Shown piece by piece: positions 55,124-62,691 of a stretch of DNA of 64,000 bases (position 1 is its first letter; each line of letters begins with the position of its first letter). Made by a program: the position numbers and the translations under genes. The DNA lies in contig CAWCVZ010000004.1 of assembly GCA_963798865.1 (NCBI GenBank), positions 1,364,001 through 1,428,000 on the forward strand. Reading direction: 5' to 3'. The stretch comes from RBG-16-34-14 sp963798865 (GTDB taxonomy: Bacteria; Bacteroidota; Ignavibacteria; Ignavibacteriales; Ignavibacteriaceae). The notes under the pieces were generated by a model. The model ran no database searches and was not told the origin of the DNA. It saw only the letters and a program-made list of their open reading frames with translations.

Positions 55124-56406
55124 AACATACTAAAAAGGAATCAGGAAAAACCATTGTTAAAAAAGTAAATGAAAAAAAACAACCAAAACCTAAAAAGCCT
55201 GCTGTTGAAAAGATTAAAGATGTTCAGAGGCTGGTGCATCTGCTCCAGGTTCATCAAATTGAACTTGAACATCAAAACCAGGAACTAAGAATTACTCAGG
55301 AAGAATTGGAAGTATCGAGATATAAATATGTAAACCTCTTCGATTTTTCACCAATTCCTTACTTTACTTTAGATCAGCATAGCATTATTAAAGAGGTAAA
55401 TTTAAGAGCCAGTAAAATGTTGGGTATTGAACGAAGCAAAGTAATTGGTAGGAGTTTTATTACTTATATCCCGCTAAATGAAAGGGAAATTTTTAATTCT
55501 TTTCTTAACACTGTTTTTAACTTACCCGAAAAACACTCTTGCGAATTAAAAATGATAAACAAGGATAAACTTGTATTCCGCGTTTTGCTGGAAGGTTTAA
55601 TGTTAGATGAAATAGAAGAATCAGATCAAAAATGCCAGATTGCATTAATCGATTTAACTGAATACAAGAAGGTAGAAGATTCTTTAAAAGAATCTAACGA
55701 AGAACTTAAACTACTTAACACTACCAAAGATAAATTTTTTTCGATCATAGCACATGATCTAAGAAGACCTTTCGAGTCTTTGCTGACATATTCAGAATTG
55801 CTTTCTAAAGAAATTGATAGTTTATCGCATGAAGAGATAATAATATTTAGCAAGGGATTAAATGATAATTTGAAAAATCTTAACGGCCTTCTGGAAAATT
55901 TACTCCATTGGTCAATGATGCAAAGAAACATGCTTGAGTATAAACCCGTAAAAATTAACCTATGTGATGTAGTAAATAAAATAATTGGAATATCAAATCA
56001 GAGTGCTATAGATAAAATTATTCCCATATCCAACAATGTTAATACCGGAACCTTTGTTTACGCAGATGTTGATATGCTTCGCTCAGTTATTCAGAACCTT
56101 ATAGTAAACGCAATCAAATTCACTCAAACAGGAGGACAGATAATTGTTTCATCTACTGAGAAAAACGATTTTGTCGAAGTATCTGTCCAAGACACCGGAA
56201 TAGGAATCGAATCAGAAAAATCTTCTAAATTGTTTAACTTCACCTCCCTATTTACAACTACCGGAACTGCCGGGGAGAAAGGAACAGGGCTTGGTTTACC
56301 ACTTTGTAAAGAATTTGTTGAAAGAAATGATGGTAAAATTTGGGTTGAAAGCGAATTAGGAAAAGGATCGAAGTTTACATTCACTGTACACAAAGCAAAC
56401 TCATAA
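55120..56406 (+). CDS. PAS domain sensor histidine kinase (HisKA)
   Basis: A 428-residue cytosolic hybrid-free kinase. A Lys/Pro-rich N-terminus, a coiled coil (LEHQNQELRITQEELEV) and a PAS domain (about 65-190: YKYVNLFDFSPIPYFTLD) precede the HisKA region FFSIIAHDLRRPFESLL with the phospho-accepting His. The ATPase domain has NLIVNAIKFTQ, VQDTGIGIE and GEKGTGLGLPLCKEF. Its start overlaps the CheB-CheR gene by four bases and it precedes the response regulator by 60 bases, so the three form one signalling operon. The stimulus is unknown. Confidence 0.94.
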   Translation: MKHTKKESGKTIVKKVNEKKQPKPKKPAVEKIKDVQRLVHLLQVHQIELEHQNQELRITQEELEVSRYKYVNLFDFSPIPYFTLDQHSIIKEVNLRASKMLGIERSKVIGRSFITYIPLNEREIFNSFLNTVFNLPEKHSCELKMINKDKLVFRVLLEGLMLDEIEESDQKCQIALIDLTEYKKVEDSLKESNEELKLLNTTKDKFFSIIAHDLRRPFESLLTYSELLSKEIDSLSHEEIIIFSKGLNDNLKNLNGLLENLLHWSMMQRNMLEYKPVKINLCDVVNKIIGISNQSAIDKIIPISNNVNTGTFVYADVDMLRSVIQNLIVNAIKFTQTGGQIIVSSTEKNDFVEVSVQDTGIGIESEKSSKLFNFTSLFTTTGTAGEKGTGLGLPLCKEFVERNDGKIWVESELGKGSKFTFTVHKANS

Positions 56407-56466
56407 ATATATCATCGCTTATATTCTCAGAAATTGTGATTTTCTTTTCGAACAATTGGAAATGTA

Positions 56467-57159
56467 ATGAAGAAAATCCGGATACTTCTTATCGAAGATA
56501 ACAGATTTCTGCGTGATGGCATTGCATCAATGCTTAAAAAGCAGCCTGATATGCAGATTGCTACTATTGCTAATGGCGAGAATATATTGCCGACGATAGG
56601 CAAACTTAATTCAAATATAGTGATTCTTGATCTTGGTTTAAAAAATCAAAAAAGTTTGCAAGTTGTAGAATTAATTAAGAAGCATAATAAGGATACCAAA
56701 ATAATAATGATGAACCTTATACCACTTGAGGCAGATGTTTTAGAATTTGTACGGGCGGGAGTCTCAGGATTTATTTTAGAAGATGCAAGCATTGCAGAAT
56801 TTTTAAAAACGATCCGATCAGTTAATTACGGTGTACAGGTTTTACCGGCACACTTAACCGGTTCCTTGTTCTCCCAGATTGTTGAACATGCAATTAGTGA
56901 ATTCAAACCCTCAAAGGTTATGGAAGGTGTACGCATGTCAAATCGTGAGCGGCAAGTAATTGAATTGATTGCAGATGGTTCTACCAACAAAGAGATTGCT
57001 AAAAAACTTCACATTTCAACATACACTGTAAAGAGCCATGTCCATAATATCCTTGAAAAATTATCGCTTCATACCCGGGTCCAAATTGCAAAATACACTC
57101 ATACAATTAACTCTTCTAAAACTGAAAATGATACAAATTCATTAATCAGCGATAATTAA
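56467..57159 (+). CDS. NarL/FixJ-type response regulator, LuxR HTH (paralogue 2 of 3)
   Basis: A 230-residue response regulator with a receiver domain (LLIEDNRFLRDGI; phospho-acceptor Asp in IVILDLGLKNQ; Lys position reads FILEDAS, so the conserved Lys is replaced by Glu) and a LuxR HTH (KEIAKKLHISTYTVKSHVHNI). It carries the same MMNLIP-type change at the switch Ser/Thr as its paralogues. The replacement of the Lys that contacts the phosphate would weaken or alter phosphorylation. It sits after the CheB-CheR and kinase genes and is the natural partner of that kinase. Its DNA-binding domain is nearly identical to the one at 4301. Confidence 0.93.
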   Translation: MKKIRILLIEDNRFLRDGIASMLKKQPDMQIATIANGENILPTIGKLNSNIVILDLGLKNQKSLQVVELIKKHNKDTKIIMMNLIPLEADVLEFVRAGVSGFILEDASIAEFLKTIRSVNYGVQVLPAHLTGSLFSQIVEHAISEFKPSKVMEGVRMSNRERQVIELIADGSTNKEIAKKLHISTYTVKSHVHNILEKLSLHTRVQIAKYTHTINSSKTENDTNSLISDN

Positions 57160-57179
57160 TCACTCCGGTATAACCAAAA

Positions 57180-57241
57180 GATGTAGTCCTTTTATCATCC
57201 CTTTGTCCGATTGATTTTATGTCCCGTATAGTTGAACCTTG
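57180..57241 (+). promoter_or_regulatory. Repeated promoter module, copy L
   Basis: The upstream box (GATGTAGTCCT then TTTATCATCC) is at 57180-57200, then 8 bp, GATTG at 57209-57213, 20 bp and GAACCTTG at 57234-57241. The nearest gene is the small protein at 57506, with copy O in between. Confidence 0.65.
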
Positions 57242-57322
57242 TTATTGTAATGAAAGTAAAAAATTAGAAAAGAAATCCTGATATCACTTGCTGTCGAACT
57301 GATGGGAGCTCATACTTTTATT

Positions 57323-57384
57323 GCTATTATACACTTTTCATCCAATTATTTCACTAACTAAAGAATAAATAACAATAGTTGAGA
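57323..57384 (+). promoter_or_regulatory. Repeated promoter module, copy O (weak)
   Basis: The upstream box (GCTATTATACA then CTTTTCATCC) is at 57323-57343, then 8 bp, CACTA at 57352-57356 and TAGTTGAG at 57376 after 19 bp. It matches the second half of the box better than the first. In the 346-bp gap 57160-57505 only copies L and O are recognised. Confidence 0.45.
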
Positions 57385-57505
57385 ATATTGAGTTACATAT
57401 TTCGAAAGTGGTGCCGGATATTCCAAAATAATTATTGCTTTAGAAAAAACATTTTAAAGAAGAAGCGTTTTTAGATATGCTTTTTTATTATAGAAAGGAT
57501 TTTTA

Positions 57506-57691
57506 ATGTTTCATGTCATTGGTCTTTGCCTAATGCTTTTCTGGTCAATAGGATTTATTGCACCATATACAATTATCGGATTCATGGAAATTCTCGTGAT
57601 AAGCTTTCTGCTGAATATGCTGATTAGGAATATTAACCGGCTGAATCCTTATAAAATTAAGATATTCCGGAAATTGAAATTCGATTCGTAA
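57506..57691 (+). CDS. Small membrane protein (61 aa)
   Basis: A 61-residue protein with two hydrophobic segments (about 1-25 VIGLCLMLFWSIGFIAPYTI and 26-39 MEILVISFLLNMLI) and a basic C-terminus (RNINRLNPYKIKIFRKLKF). Probably an inner-membrane protein. ATG is preceded by AAAGGATTTTTA. It lies behind promoter copies L and O, the pattern seen for several small proteins of this window. Family not recognised. Confidence 0.65.
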   Translation: MFHVIGLCLMLFWSIGFIAPYTIIGFMEILVISFLLNMLIRNINRLNPYKIKIFRKLKFDS

Positions 57692-57708
57692 AAAAACTCC
57701 TTCCATTG

Positions 57709-57770
57709 GATTTAGTCCTTTTTTCATTCTTATGCACTATAGCTTTTACAGCTAATAAGCCGTAACCTTT
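57709..57770 (+). promoter_or_regulatory. Repeated promoter module, copy M (upstream of exported protein)
   Basis: The upstream box (GATTTAGTCCT then TTTTTCATTC) is at 57709-57729, then 8 bp, TATAG at 57738-57742, 20 bp and TAACCTTT at 57763-57770. The gene starts at 57803. Confidence 0.7.
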
Positions 57771-57802
57771 TATATAGATAAAACTTTAAAAGGAGATTTA
57801 TA

Positions 57803-58165
57803 ATGAAAACATTATTTCTGTTCTTAATATTCTTCATTCCTGCTTCTTTACTTGCCCAAACTGACGTTGATAAAAAGGATGTAGTTATGAATGACCAGGC
57901 AAAAGAATGGATGAATAAAATTTCTTCCGATTCCGGAATGCGAAGCGAGATGATGGATATGATGATTGAGAAAACAAAAGATAATAAGGAAGAAATGACA
58001 AAACTTGTAAATTCTATTACCGGCAATGCTGAATTGAAAAGGATGATAATGGAGACAAGATCGCAAAATGCAACTAATGAATATTCATTACAGCCCAGAG
58101 GAATTACAGGTGACAGCGTTAAAGTTATGAAAATGGAAAGCGTTAAACCGGCACCAAAAAAATAA
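57803..58165 (+). CDS. Exported hypothetical protein (120 aa), Met-rich
   Basis: A 120-residue protein with a signal peptide (about 1-19, IPASLLAQ). The mature part is helical and Met- and Lys-rich (EMMDMMIEKTKDNKEEMTKL; LKRMIMETRSQN), a pattern also found in small periplasmic metal-responsive or chaperone-like proteins, though no family is claimed. It lies 32 bp after the -7 box of copy M, with AAAGGAGATTTATA as ribosome-binding site, and 43 bases before the response regulator gene. Confidence 0.78.
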   Translation: MKTLFLFLIFFIPASLLAQTDVDKKDVVMNDQAKEWMNKISSDSGMRSEMMDMMIEKTKDNKEEMTKLVNSITGNAELKRMIMETRSQNATNEYSLQPRGITGDSVKVMKMESVKPAPKK

Positions 58166-58208
58166 AAATAATTTTGAATTATAAGTATTAGTACTAAGAG
58201 AATTTATT

Positions 58209-58901
58209 ATGAAAAAAATTAGACTCCTTCTTATTGAAGATAATCAACTTTTACGTGATGGAATATTGGCTATCCTTAAAAAACAGCCGGATATCAAAAT
58301 AGTTTCTACTTCAGGTAAAAATGAAAATACAATATTGAAGATCCATAAATTAAAACCAGATGTTATTCTATTAGATTTAGGATTACGAAGCCGGAACAGC
58401 CTTGATGTAGTTCAAATGGTAAAAAAAGAATTTCCGAAGGCTAATATAGTTATGATGGATCTTGCCCCTGTTCAGGCGGATATACTACAGTATGTTAAAG
58501 CAGGTGCATCCGGTTTTATTCTGAAAGACGCTACACTTAATGATTTTCTTTTAACAATTAAAGCAGTTGCCGAAGGGACTAAAATTCTCCCACCGACTTT
58601 AACCGATTCACTTTTCTCTCAGATTATTGAACACGCATTAAAGGGAGGAAAAGTTAAAATAAAAGACGCAATTAAAATGACTAAACGTGAACGCGAAGTA
58701 ATTGAACAAATCGCCGATGGATTAAGTAATAAAGAAATAGGACAAAAGCTTAGCATTTCCACTTATACAATTAAGAGTCATATTCATAATATTATGGAAA
58801 AGCTTACTTTACATTCACGTCTTGAGATCGCCAACTATACATACACAGATGGAAAATCAGTAAAAGATATTGCCAAGGAAATTTCTATCTTAACTGTGTA
58901 G
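58209..58901 (+). CDS. NarL/FixJ-type response regulator, LuxR HTH (paralogue 3 of 3)
   Basis: A 230-residue response regulator: receiver domain with LLIEDNQLLRDGI, phospho-acceptor Asp in VILLDLGLRSRN and Lys in FILKDAT, then a LuxR HTH (KEIGQKLSISTYTIKSHIHNI). The switch position again reads MMDLAP in place of Ser/Thr. About 43 bases follow the exported protein gene, so it may be read from copy M. No kinase adjoins it. The three regulators in the window are close relatives of one another. Confidence 0.93.
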   Translation: MKKIRLLLIEDNQLLRDGILAILKKQPDIKIVSTSGKNENTILKIHKLKPDVILLDLGLRSRNSLDVVQMVKKEFPKANIVMMDLAPVQADILQYVKAGASGFILKDATLNDFLLTIKAVAEGTKILPPTLTDSLFSQIIEHALKGGKVKIKDAIKMTKREREVIEQIADGLSNKEIGQKLSISTYTIKSHIHNIMEKLTLHSRLEIANYTYTDGKSVKDIAKEISILTV

Positions 58902-58955
58902 GTTATCTATAAAATAATAATACGGCAAGTCTAAGAAATAATTCCTCAACATAAA

Positions 58956-59017
58956 GTATTAATCCCTTTTTCATCTTTGGGAGCTATAACATATTGAAAT
59001 TATCTTTTGTAATTTTT
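58956..59017 (+). promoter_or_regulatory. Repeated promoter module, copy N (upstream of second radical SAM gene)
   Basis: The upstream box (GTATTAATCCC then TTTTTCATCT) is at 58956-58976, then 8 bp, TATAA at 58985-58989, 20 bp and TAATTTTT at 59010-59017. Confidence 0.7.
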
Positions 59018-59091
59018 TGTTTGAAGGATCAGCAGAAATATATATATATTAGAATTCTCTCTTTTCATTTATTAAAGAACAGGAGTTCGTT

Positions 59092-60648
59092 ATCCGAAAA
59101 CTTAGAATTGGAATAATTGATCTGGTTACAAAGGGTCCAACCAAAGCATTATTTGCCAGGATAATGAATGCAAACTTTGCAGCTATTATGCCGCAGGTTT
59201 TAGCGGTCTGGTGTGAAGAAGAAGGACACGATGTATCTTATGTTTGTTACACAGGATTTGAGAATCTTGTTGAAGAATTACCTCAGAATGTAGATATAGT
59301 ATTTATAGGAGCGTTTACGGAGGCGGCTCAAACAGCTTATGCGCTTAGCAATTTGTTTCAATCAAAAGGAGCTGTTACAATTCTTGGAGGACCTCATGCA
59401 AGATGCTACCCCCAGGATGCTCAAAAATATTTTGATTATGTAGTAGGATTCACTAACAAATCACTTATTAAAGATATTTTACAAAATTTTTCTCCTCAAA
59501 GACCAATAGGATTATATCTATCTGCAAATAAACAACCTGATTCTTTACCGGGTATTCGTGAGCGCTGGAAATTTATTGACAAGACTTTAAAAAAAGCTCC
59601 GATTATAAAAATGGTTCCGATGATTGGAAGCCTTGGCTGTCCTTATACTTGCAGTTTCTGTATTGATTCTGTAATACCTTACCAGACACTCGATCTGCAG
59701 GAGATGAAGGATGATCTTACTTTTCTTCTGAAAAAATTTAAACGCCCAATGGTTGGATGGCACGATCCTAACTTTGGAGTTAAGTTCGATGATTACATGG
59801 ATGCAATAGAAGAAGCTGTCCCGCCAAACAGTATAGACTTTATTGCAGAGAGCAGCCTCTCGCTGTTATCTGAAAAACATCTGCAGAGACTTAAACGAAA
59901 TGGATTTGGTGCACTTCTTCCGGGCATTGAGTCCTGGTATGAACTGGGAAATAAATCCAAAACAGGACAGATGCACGGTTTAAATAAGGTAAAAGAAGTT
60001 TCCGAACACGTTAATATGATTCTCAGATATACACCGTATATACAAACTAATTTCGTTTTAGGTTTAGATTCTGATGAAGGTACAGAACCTTTTCAACTTA
60101 CAAAAAGATTTGTGGATTTATCCCCGGGTGCTTTTCCCGGTTATTCACTTTTAACTTCATTCGGACAGGCGGCTCCGCTTAATCTTGAATACCAGAGGGC
60201 AAACCGTGTTTTGCCGTTCCCTTTCCAGTTTCTTAATAATAATCATGCAATGAATGTTAAACCAATGAATTATTCCTGGATAGAATTCTATGATAATGTT
60301 ATTGATCTGGGAAAATATACTTTTTCATGGAGAGCAATTTTTAACAGGCTGGTTGCAAATAAAACTATGATTCCAAAGTGGATGAATGTAGTGCGTGCAA
60401 TTTCCGCTGAAGGATTTGGAAGAATTAAGTACAATATTGAAGTTCGCAATTTATTAAGCTCGGATAAGCAATTCAGAAATTATTTTGAAGGAGAAACCAC
60501 AGAGCTGCCTCAATTTTATGTAAACCAGGTTAAAAAGAATCTCGGAACATTGTGGCAATGGCTTCCTGAAGGTGCGTTACATCATGATCCGAATGCTTAC
60601 CTTAAATCAACATTTGATGAAATAAAAGAAAAAGCAATTGCAGTTTAA
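59092..60648 (+). CDS. B12-binding-type radical SAM protein (second)
   Basis: A protein of about 518 residues with a cobalamin-binding-like N-terminal domain (VLAVWCEEEGHDVSYVCYTG; GGPHARCYPQDA) and a radical SAM core with CxxxCxxC in SLGCPYTCSFCIDS. The rest resembles uncharacterised B12-radical SAM proteins. ATG 59164 is the first ATG, but the frame is open and conserved for 24 codons before it (RKLRIGIIDLVTKGP), and AGGAG lies seven bases before ATC 59092. The start is therefore probably 59092 with a non-standard or mis-read codon. Copy N of the promoter module is about 75 bp upstream. Substrate unknown. Confidence 0.87.
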   Translation: MRKLRIGIIDLVTKGPTKALFARIMNANFAAIMPQVLAVWCEEEGHDVSYVCYTGFENLVEELPQNVDIVFIGAFTEAAQTAYALSNLFQSKGAVTILGGPHARCYPQDAQKYFDYVVGFTNKSLIKDILQNFSPQRPIGLYLSANKQPDSLPGIRERWKFIDKTLKKAPIIKMVPMIGSLGCPYTCSFCIDSVIPYQTLDLQEMKDDLTFLLKKFKRPMVGWHDPNFGVKFDDYMDAIEEAVPPNSIDFIAESSLSLLSEKHLQRLKRNGFGALLPGIESWYELGNKSKTGQMHGLNKVKEVSEHVNMILRYTPYIQTNFVLGLDSDEGTEPFQLTKRFVDLSPGAFPGYSLLTSFGQAAPLNLEYQRANRVLPFPFQFLNNNHAMNVKPMNYSWIEFYDNVIDLGKYTFSWRAIFNRLVANKTMIPKWMNVVRAISAEGFGRIKYNIEVRNLLSSDKQFRNYFEGETTELPQFYVNQVKKNLGTLWQWLPEGALHHDPNAYLKSTFDEIKEKAIAV

Positions 60649-60723
60649 GAGATATTAATAAATATCATCGGCTTTTGGTTCTCAATTAATTTAATTTTAT
60701 CTCATCCTCGAAAATCTTCAAAA

Positions 60724-60750
60724 AAAAAGTTTCCTTAAAGGAAACTTTTT
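60724..60750 (+). terminator. Rho-independent terminator
   Basis: AAAAAGTTTCC-TTAAA-GGAAACTTTTT, a perfect 11-bp stem with T-tail, closes the radical SAM gene. It could act in both directions. Confidence 0.9.
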
Positions 60751-60833
60751 CATTTTCTTTACGTCCAAATTTATTTATAATTTAAACCTCTATATATTTG
60801 TTCTGTCTTTTAGCAGGCAAAGGGCTTTATTAA

Positions 60834-61763
60834 ATGAATATAACTGTAGAGAATCTTACAAAACAGTACGGACCGCAAAAAGCTGTTGATTCAATCTCAT
60901 TCCAGGTAAAAACAGGGGAAATACTTGGATTTCTTGGTCCTAATGGTGCCGGCAAAACTACAACAATGAAAATACTCACCTGCTTTATGGCTCCAACTGA
61001 GGGCGATGTAAAGGTTGGTGATTATTCAATTCATAATGACCAGGATAAAATAAAAACCAAAATAGGATATTTACCGGAGAATAATCCTCTTTACTTTGAT
61101 ATGCCTGTACTTGAATATCTTTCTTATACTGCAAGCCTGCAGGGAGTTCCAAAAGAAAATATAACCAATAAAATTATTGAGATGGTTCAGGTTTGTGGTT
61201 TAAACGATGAAAAACATAAAAAAATTGGAGAGCTTTCTAAAGGATACAGGCAGCGTGTTGGTCTTGCTCAAGCAATGATACATAACCCCGAAATATTAAT
61301 TTTTGATGAACCTACTTCGGGACTTGACCCTAACCAGATAATCGAAATTAGAAATCTTATTAAAAGAATCGGCAGGCAGAAGACTGTAATTCTAAGTACT
61401 CACATCCTCCCTGAAGTTGAAGCAATATGTGACAGGATTTTAATTATCAACAAAGGTAAAATAGTTGCAGATGGTACCCCGGATACTTTAAGAAAACATT
61501 CACAGGGTGAGGAATTGCTTCGTATTAAAATAGAGGATGAAATAAACAGAGATTTAATATTTGAGAGTCTTCGCTCTATTGATTCAATAGCAATGATTGA
61601 TCCTGTTGCTGATTTAATTAATTCTTATATGATACAAAGTAAAAACGGGCAATCATCAAGACGAGCGATCTTTCGGCTTTGCGTTCAAAAGAACTGGACA
61701 TTAACAGAGATGACGCCGATTGAAACTAAATTGGAAGATATTTTCAGAGAGTTGACGACTTAA
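60834..61763 (+). CDS. gldA: ABC transporter ATP-binding protein (GldA type)
   Basis: A 309-residue ABC-2 ATPase. Walker A GPNGAGKTT (about 36-44), signature LSKGYRQRVGLAQAM, Walker B ILIFDEPTSGLDPNQI, H-loop LSTHIL. The order with GldF and GldG afterwards is the gliding-associated ABC system of Bacteroidota, also found in non-gliding members where its role is not known. The C-terminal part (about 225-309) is the regulatory extension ending LEDIFRELTT, as in GldA. An AGGCAAAGGGC stretch precedes the ATG. Confidence 0.93.
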   Translation: MNITVENLTKQYGPQKAVDSISFQVKTGEILGFLGPNGAGKTTTMKILTCFMAPTEGDVKVGDYSIHNDQDKIKTKIGYLPENNPLYFDMPVLEYLSYTASLQGVPKENITNKIIEMVQVCGLNDEKHKKIGELSKGYRQRVGLAQAMIHNPEILIFDEPTSGLDPNQIIEIRNLIKRIGRQKTVILSTHILPEVEAICDRILIINKGKIVADGTPDTLRKHSQGEELLRIKIEDEINRDLIFESLRSIDSIAMIDPVADLINSYMIQSKNGQSSRRAIFRLCVQKNWTLTEMTPIETKLEDIFRELTT

Positions 61764-61770
61764 AAATATT

Positions 61771-61928
61771 GTCATCCGAACCTGCTTTGCTGGCAGGCAG
61801 GCTTGTTTCTGGATCTATAAAAAATAATATGAGATTCTTCAGTCGTTTCACTCCTCAGAATGACTGGCAATTGTCACTCTGAGCCTGGCAAGACTGAAAG
61901 TCGCACGTCAACAAGCTCAGTGTAACAC
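61771..61928. repeat. Interspersed-repeat-like segment
   Basis: The 199-bp gap 61764-61962 contains GTCATCCGAACCTGC, GCAGGCAGGC, GAGATTCTTCAGTCG, CAGAATGAC, then GTCACTCTGAGC and AACAAGCTCAGTG. These words are typical of the short palindromic repeats scattered in many Bacteroidota and Ignavibacteria genomes. Other copies are needed to prove it; none is in this window. Confidence 0.55.
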
Positions 61929-61962
61929 AAGAATTTAAATGTTCTGAAATAAGAAAAATATT

Positions 61963-62689
61963 ATGAAAAAAACCTGGATAATCGCATCAAGAGAACTTAA
62001 ATCTTTTTTTGATTCCCTGACAGCATACATTTTAATTGTTGTCTTCCTGGGGTTGAGCGGATTTTTTACCTGGCTTTTTGGTTCGGATGTTTTTTTTATC
62101 GGGCAAGCTACACTTCAGCCATTCTTTTCTGTTGCTTACTGGACGCTCTTCTTTTTTATTCCTGCCTTAACAATGAGAATGATTGCTGAAGAAAATAAAT
62201 CCGGAACCATCGAACTTCTTTTAACAAAATCTATTACTGATTGGGAAGTTGTGCTGGGAAAATTTTTAGCCTGCTTAATGCTCATTTTAATTGCACTGGC
62301 ATTAACAATTCCCTATTACATAACAGTTGCTAATATTGGTAATGTTGATCACGGTGCAATATGGTGCGGGTATCTTGGACTTTTATTAATCGAGCATGGT
62401 TTATATAAGCATTGGACTTTTTGCAAGCAGCATTACAAGCAACCAGATAGTTGCGTTTCTCTTATCCCTTTTCATCGGAGTTTTTTTTCTAATAATTTTT
62501 AATGTACTGGCAAATGATTTTACAGGAATTATCGGGGAAATATTAAATTATCTGAATCTGCAAACACATTTTGAATCAATCTCCCGTGGTGTAATTGATT
62601 CTAAGGATTTAATTTATTTCCTCAGCATCTCATTGTTCAGTTTAATGCTTGCTGAAACCATGGTATCAAAAAGAAATATTATTGATTGA
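61963..62689 (+). CDS. gldF: ABC-2 permease (GldF type), split by a frameshift near 62392
   Basis: An inner-membrane permease of about 240 residues with six helices once joined. The first frame (61963-62502) has WIIASRELKSFFDSLTAYIL, typical of GldF, and TMRMIAEENKSGTIELLLTKS. After the break near 62392 the second frame (read from about 62396 to 62689) continues VYISIGLFASSITSNQIVAF and ends VSKRNIID. The lesion can be repaired by restoring one G and one A (GG and AA runs). It partners GldA. It ends two bases before the gldG ATG. Confidence 0.9.
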
Positions 62690-62691
62690 CT

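Noticed and set aside
5011..59017. Interpreting the repeated intergenic module as a sigma-54 promoter or as a mobile repeat
   Set aside because: No GG-N10-GC core is present. The copies have fixed internal spacing and face downstream genes, with no terminal repeats or duplicated flanks.
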